Origin: Gleimia sp. 6138-11-ORH1
Lineage (GTDB): Bacteria > Actinomycetota > Actinomycetes > Actinomycetales > Actinomycetaceae
NCBI RefSeq assembly: GCF_024814355.1
Contig: NZ_JANUXV010000001.1
Span: 620,001 to 684,000, forward strand
Length of the DNA: 64,000 nucleotides
Direction: 5' to 3'
Positions 15,501 to 23,558 of this stretch are shown here, one piece after another; the first letter of the stretch is position 1, and each line of letters opens with the position of its first letter. The position numbers were made by a program, and so were the translations under genes. The notes beneath the pieces are model-generated. The model made no database searches. It had not been told where the DNA came from and saw nothing but the letters and a program-made list of their open reading frames with translations.

Positions 15501-17780
15501 GCAGCTTACCCCACCGGTAATCTAAATGGTTTCTACATCCAGACCCCTGGCTCAGGAAGCTCAGTTCCCGCAAATGGTTCTGAAGCAATCTTTGTCTACG
15601 CCGGAGCTAAGAATCTAAACGCAATCCCCAAATTGGGAAGTTGCGTCCAGGTAAAGGGTACAGTCGCAGAATACGGGGCTAAAAACGCTAAAGAGGATTA
15701 TGAATTCTCTACCCAGCTAACTAACCCCACTGTTACCCCCGCGCAAGATTGTGCCCCGGTAACTGCTTTGGAACTGGCTGCGGTACCTGCAACCGACGCT
15801 GAAAAAGAAGCAATCGAAGGTATGTTGGTGAAACCAACTGGTGCCTTGACTGTAACTGATAACTATACTCTTGGACAGTACGGTACTTTAACCTTAGCTT
15901 TCGGCGCTGTTCCGCTGCAGCAGCCAACTGATGTGGCTGCACCGGGAAGTGACGCAGCTAAAAAGATTGCTGCTCAAAATAAGGCAGCTGCGATTGTTCT
16001 AGATGACGGATCAACTTGGAACTATCTACGCGCTCCCGGTAAGAATGCTCCACTTGATCCTCGTAACTCTGCTCTTCCTTACCTAACTTTAGATAATCCA
16101 GTGAGGGTAGGAGCACCCGTTACATTCAACGATAGTGTTGTCTTTGAATACCGTTTTGGCTGGGTACTTCAGCCACGCCAGCAGGTAGTTGGATTAGAGA
16201 ACTCCCCTATTTCGGTTACTAACAATCGCCCGGTTAAACCTGAAGTAGTTGGCGACGTGAAGGTAGCTACCTTTAACGTGCTGAATTACTTCACTGATTT
16301 AGGTGAGAATGAACCTGGTTGTAAAGCCTACACTGATCGTGAAGGAAATAAGATTGGTACCAACCGCTGTAAGGTACGTGGCGCTTATTCTGCCGCCGCA
16401 TTCCAAATGCAAAAGGATAAGATCGTCTCAGCGATCAGTGCGTTAGATGCTGACATTGTTTCCTTAGAAGAAATTGAGAACTCAGCTAAGTTCGGTAAAG
16501 ACCGCGATGAGGCATTGCTTGATCTGGTAGCTGGCTTAAACCAAAAAGCAGGTTCTGAAGTTTGGGCTGCTGTGCCTTCCCCAGCTGCAGTTCCCAATAA
16601 TGGAGATGCTATCCGCACCGCGTTTATCTATAAGCGCGCAGTAGTTAAAGTCGAGGGTGAGAGCCTAATCCTTGATGATTCAGCATTCACCGGAGTGGCT
16701 CGTTCTCCGTTGGCGCAAAAGTTCTCTCCAGTGGTCACTGAAAAGCAAGTTGGGAAACCTTTTGTTTTAATTGTGAACCACTTTAAGTCAAAGGGTTCAG
16801 TTGCCAGCGGACACGGACAACAAGAAGGTGACTTCGATGGGCAGGGAAATAACAACCCACTGCGTGTCGAACAGGCCATTGCGTTGGCTAAGTTCGCGAA
16901 TGATAATTTCGCTGACGTACCTACCTTCCTACTGGGTGATTTCAATGCTTACTCTAAAGAAGATCCGATTATGACCTTAGCTTCAGCAGGTTACGCTAAA
17001 TTACCTACTGAGGGTCACTCTTACGTCTACAAAGGTCTATCTGGTTCTTTAGATCATGTGTTGGCTAATGAAGCGGGTACAAAGCTGCTCACCGCTTCTA
17101 ATGTGAAGGTCTGGGAGATTAACGCTCACGAACCTCTCATGTTGGAATACTCTCGTCATAACTATAATGTGACGAACCTCTACGCGGCCGACCAGTGGCG
17201 TTCTTCTGATCATAACCCTGAGATTTTCGGGCTTAAAGTTGTGACTGAAAAACCCACCGATCCTGATACTCCAACTCCTCAACCTCCCGCATTTGACTTA
17301 ACTGGAGCTACTTTGGAAGTGGAAAAGCCGGAATATCCTGTTTCTGAGACTTTGGTTGCTACTTTCACTTTGCCTAAACCCACTACTGAAAAGGAAGTAG
17401 ATTTCTACATCCAATCAGACCCAACCTTTATGGGACGAGCAAAGCTAGTTGCAAATCCAAATGGTGAGGGAATGGTTGCCACCATTTCTTGGCAGATTCC
17501 AGCTAATTTCCCACTTGGGAAACATCAGGTTATTGTTCGTTCCTTAGCTGGAAAGGATTTGTTAAGCCAACCGGTAAATATCGTCAAAGCCGGAGAACAA
17601 AAGCCGTCTCCAGGTACGGATCAAACTCCTGGTAAGGATAAAACTCCTCAGCAGCCAAAAGCTCCGGCAAAGCCGGGTAAGCAACTACCTAAGACCGGTC
17701 TGACCGCTGGTGTTGCTTTTGCTGGTATCACGGCCTTATTCGCCGGGGTAACTCTAGTAGCCTGGCGTCGCCGCGCCTAA
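12591..17780 (+). CDS. LPxTG-anchored ExeM/NucH-type extracellular nuclease with duplicated catalytic domain
   Basis: Secreted DNase/phosphoesterase expected to sit on the cell wall and degrade extracellular DNA. Order: Sec signal peptide (cleavage likely after HA in LVHAAPAA), a first OB-like domain (about 43-150 onward), a Pro/Gly linker (about 285-312), OB-like domain 2 (about 315-590), endonuclease/exonuclease/phosphatase domain 1 (about 594-918), a short Pro linker, OB-like domain 3 (about 944-1218), catalytic domain 2 (about 1221-1550), an Ig-like region (about 1565-1680), a Lys/Pro-rich wall spacer, LPKTG at residue 1699, a hydrophobic helix and the RRRA tail. Both catalytic domains keep the full set: FNVLN or YNVLN, LEEVEN or LEEIEN, NHFKSK, GDFN, SLDH and SSDHNP. 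It is 1729 aa from TTG, about twice the usual family length. A sortase must be encoded elsewhere. Confidence 0.92.
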   Translation: MKKLTNRLRMLGTATALTLLLAPLGSLVHAAPAADVPLEKTIQEVQGNGASSPLLTADGKGPLVSIKGVVTSVNVTDQHRKGFFIQTPGTAEEIPVGGSHGIFISLVKKTLHHAPQVGQCVTVVGNVDEMGNSKSNRLTRLENIKSVTVSAEACAPVKAVALTEIPTDEQLELLEGMLVRPQGEFQITSTKDFHKKGVLELANKVNPGHKVLLDDGVHTHLKNSPLPFIPENVTVSVGDTLSFHSDVLVDVNGALRLQPLLPVAGTTNSPVSITKAGENPPAPKPDETPDPGGNPNPGGGTNPTPPPASGNEQPISAVQGTGFKSPLENQPVTVKGVVTARYPHGNINGFYIQTPGSGKTAPTNGSEAIFIYTGKNNTTALPEIGNCVKVAGTVKEHAAAKNPTEEQFTTQITDPTITALNDCDPVTTLELAKLPQTAAESEAIEGMLIKPQQKLVVTDNYELNTFGVVGLSKSGKLLPQATDVARPGQAAEAVEAQNKADFIKLDDGVSWNYMSRQKASDPKPNPNPRDFALPYVTKENPVRLGAAVTFTDGVIYEYRYGWVLQARQPVHGLENSSVQIENNRPQAAPQVQGDVKIATYNVLNYFVHLGKDHKCRFYADRDGNPVVSNGCSVRGAYSEAAFQDQQAKIVTAINKLNADVVGLEEVENSSKFGKDRDFALAHLVSKLNEAGGTWDYVRSPQTVPNNGDFIRTAFIFNKTKVKPVGDSEILADPSYNNLARSPLAQKFTPVVGEKQTGTDFVVVVNHFKSKRPPRGGSNPEQQDQQDGQGGWNPKRVEQAEALANWVNATYANTPVFLIGDFNSYSQEDPIVAFANLGFTKVPTQGHSYLFGGRVGSLDHAITNPAGQAIVNGKAQVWEINAHEPVALEYSRKNYTASDLYTTDEFRSSDHNPEIFGINVIKEKDTNPKPPEGDKPVPPPAVNLKPISEIQGTGMKSPLVGQTVTTKGVVTAAYPTGNLNGFYIQTPGSGSSVPANGSEAIFVYAGAKNLNAIPKLGSCVQVKGTVAEYGAKNAKEDYEFSTQLTNPTVTPAQDCAPVTALELAAVPATDAEKEAIEGMLVKPTGALTVTDNYTLGQYGTLTLAFGAVPLQQPTDVAAPGSDAAKKIAAQNKAAAIVLDDGSTWNYLRAPGKNAPLDPRNSALPYLTLDNPVRVGAPVTFNDSVVFEYRFGWVLQPRQQVVGLENSPISVTNNRPVKPEVVGDVKVATFNVLNYFTDLGENEPGCKAYTDREGNKIGTNRCKVRGAYSAAAFQMQKDKIVSAISALDADIVSLEEIENSAKFGKDRDEALLDLVAGLNQKAGSEVWAAVPSPAAVPNNGDAIRTAFIYKRAVVKVEGESLILDDSAFTGVARSPLAQKFSPVVTEKQVGKPFVLIVNHFKSKGSVASGHGQQEGDFDGQGNNNPLRVEQAIALAKFANDNFADVPTFLLGDFNAYSKEDPIMTLASAGYAKLPTEGHSYVYKGLSGSLDHVLANEAGTKLLTASNVKVWEINAHEPLMLEYSRHNYNVTNLYAADQWRSSDHNPEIFGLKVVTEKPTDPDTPTPQPPAFDLTGATLEVEKPEYPVSETLVATFTLPKPTTEKEVDFYIQSDPTFMGRAKLVANPNGEGMVATISWQIPANFPLGKHQVIVRSLAGKDLLSQPVNIVKAGEQKPSPGTDQTPGKDKTPQQPKAPAKPGKQLPKTGLTAGVAFAGITALFAGVTLVAWRRRA
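13533..17250 (+). repeat. Internal tandem duplication (OB-like plus catalytic unit) in the nuclease gene
   Basis: Unit A (about 13533-15350) and unit B (about 15423-17250) encode the same domain pair. They open with near-identical segments (ISAVQGTGFKSPL versus ISEIQGTGMKSPL; NGFYIQTPGSG in both) and close with SSDHNPEIFGI or SSDHNPEIFGL. By eye roughly half to two thirds of residues match, so the duplication is old enough to have diverged but all catalytic residues are conserved. The first OB-like domain upstream is a third, more distant copy. Confidence 0.85.
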
Positions 17781-17800
17781 GTTACCTTAGCTTAATTCCA

Positions 17801-17834
17801 AAAGGTCCCCGAGCACTTTAGCTCGGGGACCTTT
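17801..17834 (+). terminator. Terminator of the nuclease gene
   Basis: A 14-bp perfect stem (AAAGGTCCCCGAGC / GCTCGGGGACCTTT) with a 6-nt loop lies 20 bp after the stop codon. Confidence 0.8.
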
Positions 17835-18010
17835 ACTATTTGCCTGAAGGAATATTCCAACTATCTAAGGACTCAAGGGAGGCTGCCTTTCCTTTACCGG
17901 TGAAATTAATTTACGGGTAACTAGGTTGGGTTTCTCATATACTTTTGCGAGGGCGCCCCTAAAATGCTCGCTACCAGACAGCTGTAGTTTGCCTAATAGA
18001 CCAGCCAATT

Positions 18011-18047
18011 AAAAAGAACGCGAGAAAACCTTTCTCGCGTTCTTTTT
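18011..18047 (-). terminator. Terminator of aspS (possibly bidirectional)
   Basis: A 17-bp perfect stem with a 3-nt loop and A/T-rich ends (five A on one side, five T on the other) begins 14 bp beyond the aspS stop. Its symmetry allows it to work in both directions. The 175 bp between this and the nuclease terminator hold nothing I recognise except one CGAGGGCG octamer at 17948. Confidence 0.8.
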
Positions 18048-18060
18048 AAGCTAACCAAAC

Positions 18061-19839
18061 TTATGCGTCTGCTTCATCTTCCTCAGCTACGAAGTCTACC
18101 CCAGCTTCAGCTCGCTGTTCAGCGGTAATCGGAGCAGGAGCCTGAGTCAAAGGATCGTAACCGCCCCCGGACTTGGGGAAGGCAATTACGTCGCGGATAG
18201 AATCTGCCTTTGTCAGTAAGGACACAATCCGGTCCCAACCAAATGCCAACCCACCGTGTGGTGGAGCGCCGAAACGGAAAGCGTCAAGTAGGAAGCCGAA
18301 CTTTTCCTGTGCTTCTTCAGGACCGATCCCCATTACGTTGAAGATACGCTCTTGCACGTCACGGCGGTGAATACGGATGGAGCCGCCGCCAATTTCGTTA
18401 CCGTTACAGACAATGTCGTAAGCGTAAGCCAAGGCGTTGCCGGGATCTTCTTCGAAATTGTCGATCCAATCTGGGTTTGGTGAAGTGAATGCGTGGTGTA
18501 CTGCCGTCCACTTAGAGTTACCCAAATCAACGTCATCATCTTGACCGGCTGGTTTAAACAGTGGTGCGTCTACCACCCAAACGAATGACCAAGCGTCTTC
18601 GTCAATCAAGCCGGTACGCTTACCGATTTCCAAACGGGTGGCCCCCAGTAGAGCACGGGCTTCATCAGCCTTACCAGCGCCAAAGAAGATACAGTCACCA
18701 TTGGTAGCTCCAGTTGCAGCCTGTAGGCCAGCGCGTTCTTCGTCAGAGATATTCTTTGCAACTGGACCGCCCAGTTCACCGTCCTCGGAAATGGTTACGT
18801 ATGCCAAGCCCTTAGCACCGCGAGAACGCGCCCATTCCTGCCACTTGTCGAAGGTGCGGCGAGGCTGAGAACCGCCTCCTGGCATCACAACAGCGCCAAC
18901 GTATTCAGATTGGAATACGCGGAAAGGAGTGTCTTTGAAGAAAGCTGTTAAGTCAATGATTTCTTGCCCAAAACGCAAGTCTGGCTTGTCGGAGCCGTAC
19001 TTTTCCATGGCTTCTTTGAAAGTCATCCGGCGAATCGGAGTTGGCAAATCGTAGTCGATAGTCTTCCAAACTGCTTTCAGAATATCTTCCGCAACTGCGA
19101 TTACATCGTCTTGTTCTACGAAGGACATTTCCAAGTCCAGCTGAGTGAACTCTGGCTGACGGTCAGCGCGGAAATCTTCGTCGCGGTAGCAGCGCGCAAT
19201 CTGGTAGTAGCGTTCCATACCCGCTACCATCAGCAGCTGCTTAAACAGCTGAGGCGACTGTGGCAGCGCGTACCAAGAGCCGGGAGACAAACGCGCTGGA
19301 ACCAGGAAGTCACGGGCACCTTCAGGAGTGGAACGAGTCAGTGTCGGAGTTTCAATTTCAACGAACTTATGGTCATCCAAAACGCGACGAGCCGCCTGAG
19401 AAACCTTGGAACGCAAACGGATTGCGTACTGGGCTGGGCTACGACGCAAATCTAGGTAACGGTAGCGCAGGCGAGTTTCTTCACCTACCTTGCCTGAATC
19501 ATCCGCATTATCAGAAACTTGGAATGGTAAAGCGTCACAGGTGTTTAGAATTTCAATATCATCGCCCAGTAGTTCAATTTCGCCGGTCGCTAAGCCAGCG
19601 TTTTCATTACCTTCTGGACGGCGGGAAACTTCACCGGTGACTTTCAGAACGAATTCTGAACGAAGTTTGTGGGCAACTGCCTCATCGCGAACTACCACCT
19701 GGGCAATTCCTGAAGCGTCACGTAAATCAACGAAAACTACCCCACCGTGGTCGCGGCGGCGGTCTACCCAGCCGGCTACGGTTACGGTTTCGCCTATGAG
19801 TGAGGCGTTAAGGGTTCCAATTTCATGTGTACGCAGCAT
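18061..19839 (-). CDS. aspS: Aspartyl-tRNA synthetase
   Basis: Class II synthetase for tRNA-Asp, possibly also tRNA-Asn (bacterial AspRS is often non-discriminating). Anticodon-binding OB domain ([23 protein letters not shown]), catalytic core with [19 protein letters not shown] (motif 2), the bacterial GAD insertion domain, and [13 protein letters not shown] (motif 3). The start is ATG at 19839 ([12 protein letters not shown]), with GAGAGGA upstream; the open frame continues 126 bp further but that part is not family-like. At 592 aa the length is standard. Divergent from the MFS gene. Confidence 0.95.
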   Translation of the reverse strand: MLRTHEIGTLNASLIGETVTVAGWVDRRRDHGGVVFVDLRDASGIAQVVVRDEAVAHKLRSEFVLKVTGEVSRRPEGNENAGLATGEIELLGDDIEILNTCDALPFQVSDNADDSGKVGEETRLRYRYLDLRRSPAQYAIRLRSKVSQAARRVLDDHKFVEIETPTLTRSTPEGARDFLVPARLSPGSWYALPQSPQLFKQLLMVAGMERYYQIARCYRDEDFRADRQPEFTQLDLEMSFVEQDDVIAVAEDILKAVWKTIDYDLPTPIRRMTFKEAMEKYGSDKPDLRFGQEIIDLTAFFKDTPFRVFQSEYVGAVVMPGGGSQPRRTFDKWQEWARSRGAKGLAYVTISEDGELGGPVAKNISDEERAGLQAATGATNGDCIFFGAGKADEARALLGATRLEIGKRTGLIDEDAWSFVWVVDAPLFKPAGQDDDVDLGNSKWTAVHHAFTSPNPDWIDNFEEDPGNALAYAYDIVCNGNEIGGGSIRIHRRDVQERIFNVMGIGPEEAQEKFGFLLDAFRFGAPPHGGLAFGWDRIVSLLTKADSIRDVIAFPKSGGGYDPLTQAPAPITAEQRAEAGVDFVAEEDEADA

Positions 19840-19858
19840 TTGCGTTCCTCTCTTTTGG

Positions 19859-19870
19859 GGTGTCGACACC
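19859..19870. promoter_or_regulatory. Perfect 12-bp palindrome between aspS and the MFS gene
   Basis: GGTGTCGACACC lies in the divergent intergenic region, about 20-30 bp upstream of the aspS start and about 80 bp upstream of the MFS gene. It is operator-like but short, so chance is possible. Confidence 0.25.
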
Positions 19871-19947
19871 GCTGAACGGGCGGGCGCACTTTCTATGATA
19901 AGTCTTGTTCTCCCTACTGAAAAACCGATTTCCAGACGTATTGTATT

Positions 19948-21357
19948 ATGAAGCCTATGACACAATCATTTGCGGCGCGACTTTCTAACTTCACTTTGCT
20001 TTCAGTGGCTGCTTTCACGTTGATTACCGGCTTTGCTTTTGAGGCGATGGCCACGACAAATGCGATGCCAGCGGTGATTGCGCAGCTCGGATCTGACACC
20101 TGGTATTCTCTGGCAGCTGGAGTGGTCTTAGCTGGACAGATTTTCACCACTGTTTTTGCCGGTTGGTTAAGCGATCGCCTGGGTGTGGCGCGCCCATTAC
20201 TTTTTGGTGTTGCCGGGTTTATGCTCGGTTCTTTACTGGCGGGTTTAGCGCCGAATCTGCTGGTCTTTGTCGCGGCCCGGTTCCTGCAGGGCTTAGGAAT
20301 CGGTTTCACGATTGTGCCCCTTTATGTGATGATTGGCGCCTTGATTGAGGCAGAAGACCGCCCGAAACTTTTTGCCTCCTTTTCCTATGCTTGGGTGGTT
20401 CCGTCCATGGTGGGGCCTGCGTTGGCAGGTTTCGTGGTTAATACTTGGCATTGGCGTCCAGTTTTCCTGATGGTGTTACCGTTGGCTTTTTTCGGTACCA
20501 TTCCGCTTTTCCCACTTTTGCGCCGGATGCCGGCAAAAGAGGATTATCTTTCCGAGGGCGATAGTGCCCCTGAGCATCGTCCGCCTTTACTTCCCACCAT
20601 GGCGCTTTCTGGTTCCATTGCCCTAATGCAATTTGCTGGGGGGACGAGCGGTTATTGGACGTTTGGCATAGGTATTTTTGCAGTGATGCTTTTTCTTTAT
20701 GGAATGATCTGGCTTTTCCCGAAAGCTACTTTCCGGGCAGCTACGGGGGTGGCTTCCATGTATGCCACGCGGTTTTTACTAATGGCAGCGATGATTGGTA
20801 CCGAGTTCTTTATCCCGTTGATTCTTAACCGTGAGCACGGTTGGGATTTACAGCAAACCGGTTGGGTTTTAACTTTGGGGACAATCACATGGACACTTGG
20901 CTCGTATATCCAAAGTCGTGTGAAACCAATGCAGGCTCGCTTAAAGTTGCCTTTTATTGGGGCGATCTTAGTTTTCGTTGGGAACCTTTCGTTAATTGGG
21001 TTAGCTTTTGCAAATCTCAGTGTTTATCCGTCTTTAGTGGGCTGGGGGCTAATTGGTTTAGGCATGGGCGTTATGACCTCCACAATCTCAGATCTTTCAT
21101 TAGCAGTCACTCCTTTTAAACACCACGGTGATGTCTCTTCTAAACTGCAGTTAGCTGATGCAACTGGCCCGGCAGTTGCTACGGGATTATTTGGTTTAGC
21201 TTTAGGAATCTGGGGGAACTTTATTGCTGATGCGAAGTTGAGTTTACCCGCTTATTTACCGGCTCCACTACTGGCAAGTGTAATCGCCTTACTGGGAGTT
21301 TACGCGGCTTGGCAGAATCGAAACTTAGTAGTTCCCACCCGCGGAAGAAAAGAGTGA
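19948..21357 (+). CDS. MFS transporter, probable drug exporter
   Basis: Polytopic membrane protein of 469 residues. The first 200 residues show the MFS pattern: helix 1 ([27 protein letters not shown]), motif A-like [16 protein letters not shown] between helices 2 and 3, [10 protein letters not shown], and [19 protein letters not shown] resembling motif C of proton-driven exporters. These features suggest an efflux pump of the DHA type; substrate unknown. The start could also be ATG at 19957; neither has a good ribosome-binding site. It is divergent from aspS, and no local regulator gene is present. Confidence 0.8.
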   Translation: MKPMTQSFAARLSNFTLLSVAAFTLITGFAFEAMATTNAMPAVIAQLGSDTWYSLAAGVVLAGQIFTTVFAGWLSDRLGVARPLLFGVAGFMLGSLLAGLAPNLLVFVAARFLQGLGIGFTIVPLYVMIGALIEAEDRPKLFASFSYAWVVPSMVGPALAGFVVNTWHWRPVFLMVLPLAFFGTIPLFPLLRRMPAKEDYLSEGDSAPEHRPPLLPTMALSGSIALMQFAGGTSGYWTFGIGIFAVMLFLYGMIWLFPKATFRAATGVASMYATRFLLMAAMIGTEFFIPLILNREHGWDLQQTGWVLTLGTITWTLGSYIQSRVKPMQARLKLPFIGAILVFVGNLSLIGLAFANLSVYPSLVGWGLIGLGMGVMTSTISDLSLAVTPFKHHGDVSSKLQLADATGPAVATGLFGLALGIWGNFIADAKLSLPAYLPAPLLASVIALLGVYAAWQNRNLVVPTRGRKE

Positions 21358-21511
21358 GAAAGAAACGACTGGTAGCTGCAGCAAACCTGGATTCTCCACG
21401 CACTCTAGCGGAGCCTGTAAGAGAACTCACCAGGGCCTGCAAAGACTTCTTGCTTGAAAGCGTGTAGGGTTGATTAGGTTGCGAGATCTCCTCGGGTTTG
21501 ATGTGCGGTCC

Positions 21512-21530
21512 ACTTAACAGAAGGTTAAGT
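21512..21530 (+). promoter_or_regulatory. Dyad in the leader of the RNA helicase gene
   Basis: ACTTAAC and GTTAAGT separated by 5 nt form a 7-bp dyad about 37 nt upstream of the helicase start. It could be a small leader hairpin or an operator; nothing more can be said from sequence. The rest of the 209-bp gap after the MFS gene shows no gene. Confidence 0.25.
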
Positions 21531-21566
21531 CGGTAGGTATGTGGTTTAAGGAGAACGCAGTATTTA

Positions 21567-23453
21567 ATGCAGTTTTCCGATTATGAAATGGACACAATGA
21601 CTACTTTTGCCGATTTAAATCTACCTGAAAAAGTACTTTCCGCGATTACCGAAATGGGTTTTGAATCCCCTACTCCGATTCAAGAACAATCAATCCCTTA
21701 CCTGCTAGAAGGACGCGATATTGTTGGTATCGCCCAAACTGGCACTGGCAAAACCGCTGCTTTTGGGCTTCCGATGCTGGCTCACATTGATCCTGCTCTA
21801 CACGCTGTCCAAGCGATTATTTTAGCGCCTACCCGTGAACTCGCGATGCAGTCTGCTACGGCGATTGAAGCTTTCTCAGCGCATTTGTCTAAGCTTAAAG
21901 TTGTCACCGTTTACGGTGGGGCTCCTTATACAACCCAGATTAAGGGTTTGAAATCCGGTGCCCAGATTGTGGTGGGTACTCCTGGACGTGTGATTGACCT
22001 TATTGAAAAAGGCGCGTTGAAGCTTAATAACGTAGCTATGCTGGTTCTTGATGAAGCTGATGAAATGCTCCGCATGGGCTTTGCCGAGGACGTTGAGACT
22101 ATCGTGGCTGCTATGCCAGAGTCAGGGAAGCGAATCACGGCTCTTTTCTCAGCCACAATGCCTGATTTCATTAAACGCGTAGCAGACCAGTATTTGACTG
22201 ATCCCGTGCGCATTGAAGTTGCTCGCCAATCATCTACTGTTGAGAATATTCAGCAAACCTACGCGGTAGTTCCCTTTAAGCATAAGCTGGGTGCTTTAGG
22301 ACGGGTGTTGGCTACTCGTGATGAAGACGCAGCGATCGTTTTCGTGCGTACCCGCGTGGACGCTGATGAAGTTGCTGTGGATATGGCAACGCGGGGTTTT
22401 ACTGCCGCAGCTATTTCTGGGGACGTTTCCCAAAATGAACGTGAGCGGATTGTTTCGCGGTTACGCGATGGTTCTTTGGACGTGCTGGTAGCAACCGATG
22501 TGGCGGCGCGTGGTTTAGACGTTGAGCGAATCGGATTGGTTATTAACTTTGATGTCCCCCGCGAAACTGAAGCATATGTTCACCGCGTGGGACGTACCGG
22601 TCGCGCCGGTCGCCAGGGTCGCTCTCTTACTTTCTTTACTCCTAAAGAACAGTTCCGTCTTCGCCAGATTGAAAAACTAACCGGCACTAAGATGGAAGAA
22701 ATCGTTATTCCCTCTCCTCGGGAAGTTTCTGAGTTCAGAGCACGTCGCCTGTTAGCTACCATGCCTCAGCGTGTTGAGTTGGGTCGTTTAGAACTCTACT
22801 ACGATTTACTTCACGAGATTCGCCATACTACTGACATTGAGATTGAGGACATTGCTGCTGCGCTGCTTGCATTTGCGATTGGTGATAAGGGACCTCAACC
22901 AGAAGAACGTCGCGGAAAAGGTAAGATCCGCCATGAAGAAGAAGTTGATGCAGAGGGCAACTTTGTAGCTGCATCTTTTGAAGCAGGTCGTGATGGCGGG
23001 AAGAAATCTCGGTTAAAGTCCACTAAACCAAGCTCTGCTCCGCGCATTTCCTCTGGGTTCTCCCGCCGTTACCGCGTGGAAGTTGGTAAACGTGACGGTG
23101 TTAAACCAGGGGCGATTGTAGGGGCGATTACTGGTGAAGGTGGCGTTGCTGGTTCCGATTTAGGACGGATTGAAATCTTCCCAACTTTCTCTTTAGTTGA
23201 AGTTTCCGGAGAACTTTCCGAAAAGGCTACTTCGCGTATTTCTAAAGCATTTGTTTCTGGCCGCCAGTTACGGATTAAAGAAGATACCGGCCCGGCTGAG
23301 CGCGGCGCAAGCGACGAAAAAGCTGGTCGCTCTGGCGGTAGACAAGGCTGGTCTGATCGAGGTCGCGGCGGTTTCAAGGGGCGCGATCGTAAACGCGGTG
23401 GTAGCGGACGCTCTGATCGAAAAGGTTTTTCCGCTGGAAAAAAGCGTAAGTAG
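21567..23453 (+). CDS. deaD: DEAD-box ATP-dependent RNA helicase (CsdA/DeaD-like)
   Basis: RNA helicase likely acting in ribosome assembly and RNA decay, often important in the cold. N-terminal Q motif and motif I (AQTGTGKTA, residue about 57), Ia PTRELAMQ, Ib TPGR, motif II DEAD, motif III SAT, then the second RecA domain with ATDVAARGLD and HRVGRTGRAGR (motif VI). The C-terminal part has a DbpA-like RNA-binding domain (about 490-570: YRVEVGKRDGVKPGAIVGAI) and an Arg/Gly/Lys-rich tail. This order matches DeaD/CsdA rather than RhlE. The start is uncertain: AAGGAG is 13 nt before the ATG at 21567, and ATGs at 21588 and 21597 are alternatives. Confidence 0.9.
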   Translation: MQFSDYEMDTMTTFADLNLPEKVLSAITEMGFESPTPIQEQSIPYLLEGRDIVGIAQTGTGKTAAFGLPMLAHIDPALHAVQAIILAPTRELAMQSATAIEAFSAHLSKLKVVTVYGGAPYTTQIKGLKSGAQIVVGTPGRVIDLIEKGALKLNNVAMLVLDEADEMLRMGFAEDVETIVAAMPESGKRITALFSATMPDFIKRVADQYLTDPVRIEVARQSSTVENIQQTYAVVPFKHKLGALGRVLATRDEDAAIVFVRTRVDADEVAVDMATRGFTAAAISGDVSQNERERIVSRLRDGSLDVLVATDVAARGLDVERIGLVINFDVPRETEAYVHRVGRTGRAGRQGRSLTFFTPKEQFRLRQIEKLTGTKMEEIVIPSPREVSEFRARRLLATMPQRVELGRLELYYDLLHEIRHTTDIEIEDIAAALLAFAIGDKGPQPEERRGKGKIRHEEEVDAEGNFVAASFEAGRDGGKKSRLKSTKPSSAPRISSGFSRRYRVEVGKRDGVKPGAIVGAITGEGGVAGSDLGRIEIFPTFSLVEVSGELSEKATSRISKAFVSGRQLRIKEDTGPAERGASDEKAGRSGGRQGWSDRGRGGFKGRDRKRGGSGRSDRKGFSAGKKRK

Positions 23454-23484
23454 TTGAGCTAGTTTTACGACTTTAAAATATTTT

Positions 23485-23510
23485 TTGGGGGGCTGATTTC
23501 AGCCCCCCAA
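23485..23510. terminator. Bidirectional terminator between deaD and the GTPase gene
   Basis: A G/C-rich 12-bp stem (TTGGGGGGCTGA / TCAGCCCCCCAA) with a very short loop lies between the two convergent genes, preceded on the plus strand by a T-run. Confidence 0.7.
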
Positions 23511-23558
23511 AGTTTAAGCTCCACCAGTTAATGCAAGGTTTTCGACGATGTTTACCGT

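Noticed and set aside
12944-17282. Several minus-strand and other-frame open reading frames within the nuclease gene
   Set aside because: They lie wholly within a well-supported coding region and show no family motifs or start signals.
17835-18010. Possible small RNA between the nuclease and aspS
   Set aside because: No conserved structure, promoter or terminator pair that would define an RNA; nothing supportable.
18964-19951. Overlapping plus-strand frames opposite aspS
   Set aside because: Antisense to a complete synthetase gene, with no ribosome-binding site or recognisable domain.
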